Shown here piece by piece: positions 5,326-13,288 of a DNA stretch of 19,315 nucleotides. The stretch's first letter is position 1. The number at the start of each line of letters is the position of its first letter. The stretch is from CAZPBO01 sp964584815 (GTDB taxonomy: Bacteria; Planctomycetota; SKW154), in contig CAZPBO010000046.1 of assembly GCA_964584815.1 (NCBI GenBank), positions 1 to 19,315 on the forward strand, written 5' to 3'. The translations under genes and the position numbers were made by a program. The notes beneath the pieces are model-generated. The model did no database searches, had not been told where the DNA came from, and saw only the letters and a program-made list of their open reading frames with translations.

Positions 5326-7944
5326 ATGAAAAACTGTGGCAATAAAGCGATATGGGTGCATAATTTATTAGGAAGTTTTGGCGAGAAAGCGATGGAGGTA
5401 AGATGCGCGGGTTGCGGGCAGCCGATAAATGAGGACGATATTCTAAACGGGCGCGTCATCCGTTATGAGGGAAAGATTTACTGCAACACCTGCGCCAACA
5501 AACTGTGGCCATCAACAGAGGCTGAGGTGGTGCGGGAAGAGAACGCCGCATCACAGGCACAAGATGTTCCGCCCAAGAAAGTCTGCGCATCCTGCGGGGC
5601 AGAATTCACAGGCAGCGGAAACCTCTGTCCCACTTGCGCTGCCAGACGCCCTATCATCTGCTCCCGATGCGGCAAACATATCCCAATCACTGATATCCAG
5701 AACGACAAAGCACTCGTAACAGAAGATGGCAAAGCCTTCTGCTCGGGATGTGTGGAACTGGTGCGNNNNNNNNNNNNNNNNNNNNNNNNNNNNNNNNNNN
5801 NNNNNNNNNNNNNNNNNNNNNNNNNNNNNNNNNNNNNNNNNNNNNNNNNNNNNNNNNNNNNNNNNGGCACGGGTAGTTCCTCAACCGATGGACACATCTC
5901 CACCACCCCTCCTATTGGTCCTATTTCGCCACCTGTACCACCGCCTGATGAACCAGTAACCCAACCCCCTTCGGTTGATGAGAAACATCTGAAGGAGATG
6001 CAGAAGCGGATAGACGAGTTGAAAGCACAGTGGGAACCCCAGAATCACCGCACAATTCTCCGCCAGTTGAGGGAACTCGCCATAGGTGAGGGACTGGAGG
6101 TGGAGATGGCGGTGAAGGATGCGGGGGAGGAGTTGAAGGAGCGTTTCGCTAACGCTGCGGCAAAAGCGTTCGCCAAAGCATCCAAAAAAACGCAGGAACT
6201 GATAGCGAAAGAGAGGTTCAAGGATGCTGTTGGGGTGGTTGAGAATGTGCCTGAATGGGTGAAGGAAGCGTCGGACTACGGCGAGCGCTTGGAGCATCTG
6301 CTGAAGGAGGCACGGCGGCTAGATAAGGCAAAGAGCACCGCGGCAAAGGCGCTTGCAACCGCAGACGACCTGCTAAAAAAGGGGGATCTGACAGGGGCAA
6401 AGAAGACACTTGAAGATGCGCTACAAGCCTGTGAAAACACAAAATACGCAGCGAAAGTTTCAGAACGCCTTAAGGATGTTGAGAGGCGGATAGAGGAGAA
6501 GCGGCGAGCAGAGTTTGAGACAGCGTGGCAGAAGTTACGCCAGCGTGTTGAGGCAGGACTAAAAAGAGGAAAATTCAAAGAAGCAAAAGAGTTGATAGGG
6601 GAATTTAAGCAGAACTACGGCGCCGTTTTGAGCAACAGAAAAGATGTTGCGGGAAAATTGGCTGAGTATGAGAGAAGATGCGAGGAAGGACGCGTGGTTG
6701 AGGCGGCGGCGGAGATATTGAAGGAAGCCCAGAAAGCGGGGGGTAAGCGCGCTTCGCGGGCAGACCTCCAGAACATATGGTTTAAGTTTCTTGAATTAAA
6801 AGTGTCCGTTATGTGGAATAAGTTGAGCGAACAAGTGCTTTCGCGGATTGAACGGTATGAAAGGAGGCTCGCTGCGATAGTGACTGCCGTTCACAAGGGC
6901 TGGATTGATGTCGCGCCCACCTATGTTTTCGTCGGATTGAAGAAGCGCAAAGAGCAAGACAGAACTATCCTGCAGCCCCAATACCGTGTTCGTTTTGTTC
7001 GTCCACCCAAGGCGAAACTTATCAGATATATTGTGACATACCGTTGTGACAAACTCTACACAGAGGACAAGGAGAAGAAGACTGCAACATTACCTCCTCT
7101 TTTTCTGGTAAGATTACCCGACGCGAAGCGGATTGAAACTGTATGGGCAGACTTCTATTTCAAGTCCGAAGACACCAAGCATCCCCGCCTTGTGAAATTA
7201 GGCGTGAAAGGGGATGAAGCGTTCGTTGGTTGCTCGGGATTTCCGCCACAATCAGGACCGTTTCATCTCTGTTTTGACGCCGCCAACATTGTCCTATCCC
7301 GATTTGACAAAGCAGGAAAATTCGTCTTCAAAAAGACGCTCAACCTGACAGCGCTTCTTAAAAGAGGAGAGGTGCCGCTTTGGACACAGGTGAGTTCCAC
7401 CCGCGCAACGGGGCAGGGGTCCTGGATGACCTTTGTCCTCTGGGTGCGCTACAAAGGTGCGTCTCTCCCCAACCCCCGTTTCGGAGCATGGACATCCGTC
7501 CTCAGCCCCCATAATATCTGCTTCTGGACAGCACCTTTCGCCACCGCCATACTATTCGGCGATGATGGAATCACCATTGAGAACAAAATTGCGGACTTGG
7601 AAGAAGTTCTTATCTACTATAACGCTCCGTTTATGGCAAGGCTGAAGAACTACCGCATTCGCTTTCGTGTCACCCTTGTAAAAGGCAAATTTGGGCTTGC
7701 GATGCGCGCACATCATCCTTTCAAGCCTGTAAGGCATCTCACCCTTAACTTCCCATCCTTCGCTCCGGGAACAACCAAAACATTTGAGTTCATATTCAGA
7801 GGGAAGAAGATTTATGTTATGGACAACGGCAGGGAACGCAAAGTGAATGCGGAGGCGATATCAGAGACAGGAACATTTGGATTCAGCGTTAAGGAAGGGG
7901 GTAAAGCGATAATTCACTGGTGCGAGATACAGCCCGAGCGGTAG
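5326..7944 (+). CDS. zinc-ribbon / coiled-coil protein with C-terminal beta-sandwich-like domain (interrupted by assembly gap)
   Basis: Before the gap the frame encodes zinc-binding modules: CAGC...CNTC in a LIM-like arrangement, CASC...CPTC, and CSRC...CSGC. After the gap it encodes a Ser/Thr then Pro-rich linker (about 5866-5970), a long charged Lys/Glu/Ala helical region that looks coiled-coil (about 5980-6750), and a beta-rich C-terminal part. The last 110 residues (YRIRFRVTL, FEFIFRGKKIYV, GTFGFSVKEGG) resemble the concanavalin-like/DUF1080-type fold. No signal peptide or TM is seen. The function is not recognised. The ATG at 5326 has AAGGA at 8 nt; the ATG at 5392, just before the first zinc module, is the alternative and has a weaker site. 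The 100-N run hides an unknown length, so the two halves could be two genes and the frame across the gap is coincidental. The stop is 1 nt from the convergent creatininase-family gene stop. Confidence 0.65.
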   Translation: MKNCGNKAIWVHNLLGSFGEKAMEVRCAGCGQPINEDDILNGRVIRYEGKIYCNTCANKLWPSTEAEVVREENAASQAQDVPPKKVCASCGAEFTGSGNLCPTCAARRPIICSRCGKHIPITDIQNDKALVTEDGKAFCSGCVELVXXXXXXXXXXXXXXXXXXXXXXXXXXXXXXXXXXGTGSSSTDGHISTTPPIGPISPPVPPPDEPVTQPPSVDEKHLKEMQKRIDELKAQWEPQNHRTILRQLRELAIGEGLEVEMAVKDAGEELKERFANAAAKAFAKASKKTQELIAKERFKDAVGVVENVPEWVKEASDYGERLEHLLKEARRLDKAKSTAAKALATADDLLKKGDLTGAKKTLEDALQACENTKYAAKVSERLKDVERRIEEKRRAEFETAWQKLRQRVEAGLKRGKFKEAKELIGEFKQNYGAVLSNRKDVAGKLAEYERRCEEGRVVEAAAEILKEAQKAGGKRASRADLQNIWFKFLELKVSVMWNKLSEQVLSRIERYERRLAAIVTAVHKGWIDVAPTYVFVGLKKRKEQDRTILQPQYRVRFVRPPKAKLIRYIVTYRCDKLYTEDKEKKTATLPPLFLVRLPDAKRIETVWADFYFKSEDTKHPRLVKLGVKGDEAFVGCSGFPPQSGPFHLCFDAANIVLSRFDKAGKFVFKKTLNLTALLKRGEVPLWTQVSSTRATGQGSWMTFVLWVRYKGASLPNPRFGAWTSVLSPHNICFWTAPFATAILFGDDGITIENKIADLEEVLIYYNAPFMARLKNYRIRFRVTLVKGKFGLAMRAHHPFKPVRHLTLNFPSFAPGTTKTFEFIFRGKKIYVMDNGRERKVNAEAISETGTFGFSVKEGGKAIIHWCEIQPER
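5766..5865. other. assembly gap (100 N)
   Basis: Exactly 100 ambiguous bases, the conventional placeholder for a scaffold gap of unknown size. It falls inside the zinc-ribbon ORF, immediately after the third CxxC pair. Confidence 0.98.
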
Positions 7945-7945
7945 T

Positions 7946-8692
7946 TCATCCGTGAATTTCGGCTATGACGCTTTCAAGCAGTTTTTTGAGTCCTTCTATT
8001 TCTGCTTGCCAGAACTGCTTACCGCGTTCTGCGTCGGCTTTTGAGGCGTCTCCCAAAACACCTGTCTGTGTCATATCCTCCATACGGAAACCGACGGTGA
8101 CTTTGGGTGGCGCGTTGAAGGGGCGGCGCACATCGCAAGGAGTCGGGATAGCGTCCTTGCGCACAGCATCAGGTCTTGTCGCAAGCACAACTGATGTTTC
8201 AAAATCGCCGGCGTGGACATCATAAGGCTGCGGAAATAGTTTTTTGCGCACATCTTCTGCAACAGCACCACAGTCCTCTACCAGACAGGCAACACCAAAG
8301 CCGCGTCTTATCTTCTGCGCCGCTATCGCCAGAACCGCCGAGTTCCCGCCGTGACCGTTCACAATAACCACCGCTTTTGCGCCCTGTCTCACCGCCGACT
8401 CCGCCACATCTACGACCACCTCAAGAAGCGTCTCGGGTTTCAGCGTTATTGTGCCACCAAAGGACATATGATGTTCGCTCACCCCATAGGGAATGGCAGG
8501 CAGCACAAGTGGTGGAGGGGTTATCTGTTCTGCCGCTTCAATTGCTGCCCGCTCGGCATCGTATGTGTCGGTGTCAACAGGTAAATGCGGACCGTGTTGC
8601 TCACAACTTCCAACAGGCAGCAGAACAACAGGACACCGAATAAGCGCCTCTTTAATCTCCTCCCGCGTCAGATGTCCCCATCTCACATCCAT
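7946..8692 (-). CDS. creatininase-family amidohydrolase
   Basis: The 248-residue product has the creatininase family signature: LLPVGSCEQHGPHLPVDTD (E31, H33, D42 as likely metal ligands), NGHGGN (112-117) and HAGDFETS (H160, E165). Its length is normal. Family members are metal-dependent cytoplasmic amidohydrolases including creatininase, the mycofactocin protein MftE and the archaeal formylamide hydrolase ArfB; the substrate here cannot be assigned. No mycofactocin genes or creatine genes are nearby. The ATG at 8692 is preceded by GGAGGAG (8698-8704). It is monocistronic in the window, with a convergent neighbour one base from its stop and a divergent lipid A block upstream. Confidence 0.88.
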   Translation of the reverse strand: MDVRWGHLTREEIKEALIRCPVVLLPVGSCEQHGPHLPVDTDTYDAERAAIEAAEQITPPPLVLPAIPYGVSEHHMSFGGTITLKPETLLEVVVDVAESAVRQGAKAVVIVNGHGGNSAVLAIAAQKIRRGFGVACLVEDCGAVAEDVRKKLFPQPYDVHAGDFETSVVLATRPDAVRKDAIPTPCDVRRPFNAPPKVTVGFRMEDMTQTGVLGDASKADAERGKQFWQAEIEGLKKLLESVIAEIHG

Positions 8693-8772
8693 AATCGCTC
8701 CTCCAATCTCTGCTTAGATGCTACCACCTTACCCTTTCCTTTGCCAGAAAAAGATGTGGACGGGATAGGGCG

Positions 8773-8801
8773 TTGCCGAAGAAGCACGCGTCAGATACAA
8801 T
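8773..8801 (+). promoter_or_regulatory. sigma70-type promoter upstream of the lipid A block
   Basis: TTGCCG (8773-8778) and TACAAT (8796-8801) are separated by 17 nt. The expected start is near 8808, only a few nt before the ATG at 8815, so the first gene would be nearly leaderless or start at the TTG at 8830. Confidence 0.5.
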
Positions 8802-8814
8802 AGCGCAAATCGGG

Positions 8815-9246
8815 ATGGGAGCGTTAGCATTGCGCCAGCGTCTTGAATGGAGTTATCATCCTGCAGCACAGCAACCGTTAAAAGCCCTTTTTGCTGTCTG
8901 CGTCGTAGCGTTGTTTTTGCTCCTTGTGTGGGAACAGTTTCCGTCGCCTCTGCTGGTTTGCGCCTGTTTTTTGGTGCTGCTTGTGGCATTGGGCAGGTTC
9001 TTCCTACCCAACCGCTATATCGCCGATGAGGAAGCGATTCGCGCCTTCTGGTTTGTCGGCGCAAGGAGACTCCGATGGCGGGATGTCAAACGGGCGAACT
9101 TTCTGGAAGATGGGGTCTTTCTTTCTCCGAACCAACGCAGCGGAATACGCGATTCCTTCACAGGTTTGTTCGTTCACTACGGCGAGCACAAAAAAGAGAT
9201 TGAGGCGCTGATAAGGGAGAAAACAGGTGTGGCAGAAGGTGGTTAA
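8815..9246 (+). CDS. small membrane protein with two TM segments and a PH-like cytoplasmic tail
   Basis: About 143 residues from ATG 8815. Two hydrophobic helices (about 20-38 and 45-60: ALFAVCVVALFLLLVW and LLVCACFLVLLVAL) are followed by a soluble tail. The RYIADEEAIRAFWFVGARRLRW segment is reminiscent of bacterial PH domains (YdbT/bPH2 type), in which a strand-rich module follows a TM hairpin; this resemblance is weak. An in-frame TTG at 8773 is rejected because it lies in the putative -35 element. The start remains uncertain (8815 or TTG 8830, the latter with GGGAG upstream). The next gene starts inside its last codons (20-nt overlap), so the two are probably coupled. Function unknown. 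Confidence 0.6.
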   Translation: MGALALRQRLEWSYHPAAQQPLKALFAVCVVALFLLLVWEQFPSPLLVCACFLVLLVALGRFFLPNRYIADEEAIRAFWFVGARRLRWRDVKRANFLEDGVFLSPNQRSGIRDSFTGLFVHYGEHKKEIEALIREKTGVAEGG

Positions 9247-9550
9247 TTTCTTAAAACACGCCTTTTCAATGGAGAAGGAGGAGATAACAGAAGAGGACGA
9301 ACGGCTTTTGGAGAAGATAGCGGACTGGCTGCATAAAAGGAGGCTTGCGGCGCCCGCGCTCCTGTTCGGCGAGGTGGGAATGCCTCTTTCGTTTCTGGGT
9401 TCCCAGATTCTTGTGTTCCTGCGTCCGTTTGCGGAGATGCTTTTTGACCCCTCCCAGTACGGTCGCATTGCTAAGTTGCTTGAAAACCGCAAAGCGTTGA
9501 CCAAACTGCTCGCCCTCCTTGAGGAGCGCATAAGCGGCAAAAGTGGTTGA
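9227..9550 (+). CDS. small hypothetical helical protein
   Basis: 107 residues from GTG 9227, supported by AGGGAG 9 nt upstream; the internal ATG at 9269 lacks a ribosome site. The product is mostly alpha-helical and contains a Glu/Asp-rich helix (EKEEITEEDERLLEKIADWL) and a moderately hydrophobic central stretch (APALLFGEVGMPLSFLGSQ) that could be membrane-associated. I recognise no characterised family, although short proteins of the type x-PAxxFxExxxPLxFxGSQ-x are known from several bacterial phyla to my recollection. It overlaps the preceding gene by 20 nt, and its stop codon lies in the -35 element of the ompH promoter. Confidence 0.6.
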   Translation: MWQKVVNFLKHAFSMEKEEITEEDERLLEKIADWLHKRRLAAPALLFGEVGMPLSFLGSQILVFLRPFAEMLFDPSQYGRIAKLLENRKALTKLLALLEERISGKSG

Positions 9551-9574
9551 GCGCCGATGCTGTGGTGATACAAT
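9547..9574 (+). promoter_or_regulatory. extended -10 promoter for ompH and the lipid A genes
   Basis: TTGAGC (9547-9552) and TACAAT (9569-9574) are separated by 16 nt, with TGA before the -10 giving an extended -10. It starts about 30 nt upstream of ompH and shares GATACAAT with the promoter at 8773-8801. Confidence 0.6.
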
Positions 9575-9602
9575 TGGCAAGCAGGTGTTAGGAGGAGGCA
9601 GA

Positions 9603-10208
9603 ATGCGTTATTTCGTTATGGCTGCGGCAGTAGTTATAGCCGCTGCGATTCTCTACTCCCAAAGTGACCGCCCCGTCAACTGGAAGATAGGCGTGGTTGA
9701 CCTGCGCCGCATCTCCCAACGCTACAAAAAGTGGCAGGAGAACTCACTGAAGTTTGCGCAGTTCAGGGACGCACGCATCAACTATCTGAAGAAAAAGCGT
9801 AGGGAGTTGGAGGAGAAGTTGATAGAGATGGCGGACGACCTGCGCCGACTTGAGCCAGGCAGCGACGCCTACTACGCCCAACTGGACAAAAAGCGCCAAC
9901 TTGAGTTTGAGTTGGAGATGGAACAGGAACGCGTTTACAGAACAATAAAGAAGGAAGCGGAAAGACAGGCGAAGGAGTTGATTGCCGAGATTGAAAAGGC
10001 AATAGCCGAATATGCGCGACAGCATAACTTCGCACTGGTTCTACGCAAAGATTATGAGGAACTGCAGCATCTTTCCTGGGTGGAACTGCAGGGCTATTAT
10101 GCCAGAAAGATAGTGCTTTATCACGGCGGGGCGATGGACATAACCGACGAGATAGTCAAGATACTGAACCGAGGTGCAGGGGAAGAGAAGGAGAAGAAGG
10201 AGAAGTAG
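9603..10208 (+). CDS. OmpH/Skp-family periplasmic chaperone
   Basis: 201 residues from ATG 9603, chosen because GGAGGAGG (9591-9598) lies just upstream and because it gives an N-terminal signal/anchor (MRYFVMAAAVVIAAAILYSQ). The mature part has the Skp/OmpH layout: a short strand (WKIGVVDLRRI), a long Lys/Glu/Arg-rich coiled coil (about 45-135) and a closing strand segment (FALVLRKDYEEL). The family chaperones outer-membrane proteins in the periplasm through tentacle-like helices. Position immediately before lpxD, with no spacer between the TAG and the lpxD GTG, matches the common ompH-lpxD order. bamA, often upstream of ompH, is absent here and two small unknown genes stand in its place. No Skp-specific biochemistry can be shown from sequence. 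Confidence 0.85.
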   Translation: MRYFVMAAAVVIAAAILYSQSDRPVNWKIGVVDLRRISQRYKKWQENSLKFAQFRDARINYLKKKRRELEEKLIEMADDLRRLEPGSDAYYAQLDKKRQLEFELEMEQERVYRTIKKEAERQAKELIAEIEKAIAEYARQHNFALVLRKDYEELQHLSWVELQGYYARKIVLYHGGAMDITDEIVKILNRGAGEEKEKKEK

Positions 10209-11234
10209 GTGCGCGTGAGTGAGTTGGCGGAGCGGTTGTCTGCGCGTCTTGTGGGGCGGGGAGAAGTTGAAGTTTTTGGTCTGCGGCGTCTTGAGTTGGC
10301 TACACCGTCAGATGTGTCGTTTTTTACGGGCGGTGCACGCTACGCCCAGCATCTGCGCCAAACAAAGGCAGCGGCGATTATCCTTCCTGATGGTTGCCGC
10401 ACACAAACCCCACCCAACACTGCGTTGCTTTTTGTTTCTGATGTTGAAACAGCAGTTGAAACCGCCGCACAACTGCTGCTTCCTCCGCCAATTCGGTTTG
10501 AGACCGCAAAACGCCACCCCACAGCGTCCATCCACAAAGACGCCTGCGTTGACCCCAGCGCATATATAGGTCCTTTCTGCGTTATTGAGCCGGGGGCGCG
10601 TATAGGTGCGCGCACCGTTCTTGTCGCCGGAGTCTACATCGGACACAATGCTTCTGTAGGTGCTGACTGCCTGCTCTGGTCAGGTGTGGTGGTGCGGGAA
10701 CGCTGCGTTATCGGAGACCGCGTCATAATCCACCCAAACAGCGTGATAGGCTCTGATGGTTACGGTTTCCGCAGGGAAGGTAAAACTCACAAGAAACTGA
10801 CCCAGTTCGGTGTGGTCGTTGTGGAGGACGATGTGGAGATAGGCGCCTGCTGCGCGATAGACAGAGCACGATTTGATGAAACGCGAATCGGCGCAGGAAC
10901 CAAAATAGACAACCTCGTCCATATAGCGCACAATGTGCAGATAGGGCGGAACTGTTTGGTGGTGGCGCAGGTGGGAATAGCAGGCTCAGCAAAGTTGGGT
11001 GATAATGTTGTGGTAGCGGGACAGGCGGGCGTTGACGGTCATGTGGTGTTGGGTGATGGGGTGGTGGTGGCAGGGCGTGCGGGGGTAACACGCGATGTGC
11101 CGTCGGGCTGCGTCGTTGCGGGATACCCTGCCCAGGACAGATGGAAGGAGAACCGCTGCCGCGCTGCTGTTAGAAAACTGCCCAAGTTGCTCCCGAAACT
11201 TGAGAAACTTCTGGAACACAAAGATGAGGGTTGA
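10209..11234 (+). CDS. lpxD: UDP-3-O-acylglucosamine N-acyltransferase
   Basis: 341 residues, the usual LpxD length. The N-terminal uridine-binding domain (about 1-105) precedes a left-handed beta-helix of hexapeptide repeats (about 105-300). The catalytic His is H241 in IAHNVQIG, equivalent to E. coli His239. The closing AGYPAQ and a C-terminal helix complete the family pattern. LpxD transfers the second hydroxyacyl chain from acyl-ACP to the 2-amine of UDP-3-O-acylglucosamine in lipid A synthesis at the cytoplasm/inner membrane. The GTG at 10209 directly abuts the ompH stop; a second GTG at 10215 is possible. The stop overlaps lpxC-fabZ by 11 nt. Confidence 0.95.
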   Translation: MRVSELAERLSARLVGRGEVEVFGLRRLELATPSDVSFFTGGARYAQHLRQTKAAAIILPDGCRTQTPPNTALLFVSDVETAVETAAQLLLPPPIRFETAKRHPTASIHKDACVDPSAYIGPFCVIEPGARIGARTVLVAGVYIGHNASVGADCLLWSGVVVRERCVIGDRVIIHPNSVIGSDGYGFRREGKTHKKLTQFGVVVVEDDVEIGACCAIDRARFDETRIGAGTKIDNLVHIAHNVQIGRNCLVVAQVGIAGSAKLGDNVVVAGQAGVDGHVVLGDGVVVAGRAGVTRDVPSGCVVAGYPAQDRWKENRCRAAVRKLPKLLPKLEKLLEHKDEG

Positions 11235-12486
11235 ACGAACACTGGCTGACGCAACTGAATGGATAGAGGGAAACGGGCTGCATACAGGGGCACACTGCCG
11301 CTGCCGTATTCTGCCCGCACCTGAAGGAAGCGGCATTGTCTTCTGCCGACGCGACGCCGATATGTTCCAAATCCCCGCCCATATTGACTACGCCGCCGAC
11401 ACCAGCCGCTTCACTATGCTCCAAAAAGACGGCGTCTCGGTGATGACTGTGGAACATCTGCTTTGCGCACTTTACGCGGTCGGAGTGGACAACGCCGTTG
11501 TTGAGATTGAAGGCGAAGAGGTTCCCGACCTTGACGGAGCGGCTTTGGGTTTTTATAATCTGCTGCGGAAGGCAGGTGTGCGGAAGCAGTGCCGCGCCGC
11601 CAAACTGCTTTGTCCCACGACAAAGACTGTTGTGGAGGGGGACGGAGGAAGAGTTACGGTTGAACCATCTGGTAGGTTTGAGGTGCGCTATGTTCTGCGA
11701 TACGAGGAAGGAATTGAGGCGGAAGCGTTTTTTGATGGTGACTGGGAAAGGTTGGTTTCAGCAAGGACATTTTGCCTTGAGGGCGAGGTTGAGCGGTTGC
11801 GAGCGGCAGGCTATGGCAGAGGGGCAAAAGAAGGGGCGGTTTTGGTGCTCAACGGGAGAAACGGAGAGCAAAATAAGGAAGCGGCAAAACATAAAATCGT
11901 TGACCTTGTGGGGGATATGACGCTTCTGGGATGTGAGATTCGGGCACGGTTTCTATGCGAGCGTAGTGGGCACAAACATAACAGGAGGTTATGTCGGATG
12001 TTGGCTGACCGTATGAAGGAGCAGACGGCGCAGGATGTGATAACGGTGGAAGATGTGATGCGTGTTCTGCCGCACCGCTACCCGTTCCTTATGGTGGACA
12101 AAGTTTTGTATATGGAGCCGGGGCGGCGGGCGGTGGGCGTAAAAAATGTGACGATAAACGAGCCCTACTTTCAGGGACACTTCCCTGCGCGTCCCGTGAT
12201 GCCGGGCGTGTTGCAGATAGAAGCGATGGCACAGTTGGCGGGTGTCCTGCTGCTTCGTGATATGGAGTGCCACGGCAAACTTCCCTTCCTTATGAGCGTT
12301 GACGGAGTGAAATTCCGCCGCCCCGTTGTGCCGGGCGACCAGTTGGTGCTGGAAGCGGAGGTGGTGAAGGTGCGCTCAAGGAGTGGGGAGGTCGCAACAC
12401 GGGCACTCGTTGACGGGAAGGTGGTCTCGGAAGCGCGCATAAAGTTTATGATAGTTGAACAGGAAGGAAACGATGGCACAGATTGA
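11224..12486 (+). CDS. lpxC/fabZ: bifunctional UDP-3-O-acyl-N-acetylglucosamine deacetylase / 3-hydroxyacyl-ACP dehydratase (LpxC-FabZ fusion)
   Basis: 420 residues from ATG 11224; the open frame extends upstream to 11095 but that part is inside lpxD. Residues 1-265 are LpxC with its catalytic set: E77-H78 in TVEHLL, H223 and D227 in HKIVDLVGD, and the proton-donor His250 in SGHKHN. Residues about 267-420 are Fab[13 protein letters not shown]319 in [14 protein letters not shown] and E333. LpxC performs the committed zinc-dependent deacetylation of lipid A synthesis; FabZ dehydrates 3-hydroxyacyl-ACP, which competes with LpxA/LpxD for the same pool. Such fusions are known in Bacteroidetes and related groups. 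The LpxC half is somewhat short against about 300 residues in stand-alone enzymes. It overlaps lpxA by 14 nt. Confidence 0.95.
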   Translation: MRVERTLADATEWIEGNGLHTGAHCRCRILPAPEGSGIVFCRRDADMFQIPAHIDYAADTSRFTMLQKDGVSVMTVEHLLCALYAVGVDNAVVEIEGEEVPDLDGAALGFYNLLRKAGVRKQCRAAKLLCPTTKTVVEGDGGRVTVEPSGRFEVRYVLRYEEGIEAEAFFDGDWERLVSARTFCLEGEVERLRAAGYGRGAKEGAVLVLNGRNGEQNKEAAKHKIVDLVGDMTLLGCEIRARFLCERSGHKHNRRLCRMLADRMKEQTAQDVITVEDVMRVLPHRYPFLMVDKVLYMEPGRRAVGVKNVTINEPYFQGHFPARPVMPGVLQIEAMAQLAGVLLLRDMECHGKLPFLMSVDGVKFRRPVVPGDQLVLEAEVVKVRSRSGEVATRALVDGKVVSEARIKFMIVEQEGNDGTD

Positions 12487-13288
12487 TAAGACTGCGGTGG
12501 TTGACCCAAAAGCCGAACTAGCGGACGATGTCGTCGTCGGACCATACTGCGTAATCGGTTCTGGAGTTTCTCTTGGCGAGGGCTGCCGCCTTATGCACCA
12601 TGTCACAATAATGGCAAACACAACCTGCGGCAGAGGCAACACCTTTTTCCCCTACTGCGTCGTCGGCGCACCCGCCCAAGACCTCAAATCCACAGACCCC
12701 GACACTGAACTTGTCATAGGGGACAACAACATCTTTCGCGAGTTTGTCACTGTGCACCGCGGCACAGAGCATTATGACGGCAAGACGACAATCGGGTCAG
12801 GCAACTATTTTATGGCTTACACCCACATCGCACACGACTGCGTGGTTGAAGACGGGGTGATAATGGCGAACGGTGTTCAGATAGGGGGACACTGTCTGAT
12901 AGAGAAGGGGGCGAACCTCGGGGGATTGGCGGCGGTTCATCACTTCGTGACAGTGGGACGGTTTGCGTTTGTTGGTGGACTGACGCGGGTTGTGCGTGAT
13001 GTCCCGCCGTTTATGGTGGTGGAAGGCAACCCGGCTGATGTCCGCTGCGTCAACACTGTCGGTCTGCGCCGTCGTGGCTTCCCCGAGCAAACAATAGAAA
13101 AACTCCGCCTCGCTCATAAACTCCTGTTCCGAACATCAAAGCCCATTTCACACGCCTTAAAGGAACTCCGCACAAAATATGGCGATGATGAGAATATTCT
13201 ACATCTTGCGGATTTCGTTGAAAGAACGATTGCGGGTAAACAAGGACGAGCAAGGGAGATTATGAGATGTCAGGACGAGACAACCTGA
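12473..13288 (+). CDS. lpxA: UDP-N-acetylglucosamine O-acyltransferase
   Basis: 271 residues from ATG 12473 (GGAAGGAAACG upstream). Hexapeptide beta-helix (about 8-190) followed by the family helical C-terminus (VGLRRRGF, LRLAHKLLFR). Catalytic His121 is in YTHIAHDC, equivalent to E. coli His125. The chain-length ruler position (E. coli Gly173) is Gly169 in FVGGL, the form found in enzymes taking long hydroxyacyl chains, so C14 or longer is inferred; E. coli Gln161 is replaced by His157. LpxA starts lipid A synthesis by O-acylating UDP-GlcNAc. Slightly longer than E. coli LpxA (262). The upstream GTG at 12455 is rejected as inside lpxC-fabZ without a better site. Overlaps the next gene by 22 nt. 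Confidence 0.95.
   Translation: MAQIDKTAVVDPKAELADDVVVGPYCVIGSGVSLGEGCRLMHHVTIMANTTCGRGNTFFPYCVVGAPAQDLKSTDPDTELVIGDNNIFREFVTVHRGTEHYDGKTTIGSGNYFMAYTHIAHDCVVEDGVIMANGVQIGGHCLIEKGANLGGLAAVHHFVTVGRFAFVGGLTRVVRDVPPFMVVEGNPADVRCVNTVGLRRRGFPEQTIEKLRLAHKLLFRTSKPISHALKELRTKYGDDENILHLADFVERTIAGKQGRAREIMRCQDETT

Noticed and set aside
8698..8750. Possible minus-strand promoter TGGCAA-N17-TAGCAT for the creatininase-family gene
   Set aside because: The -35 matches consensus poorly (three of six), so it was not listed as a feature, although TAGCAT resembles the -10 proposed for the STAS gene.
11095..11223. Upstream extension of the lpxC-fabZ frame
   Set aside because: This part lies inside lpxD and does not match the LpxC N-terminus, which begins at ATG 11224 (VERTL...EGNGLHTG).
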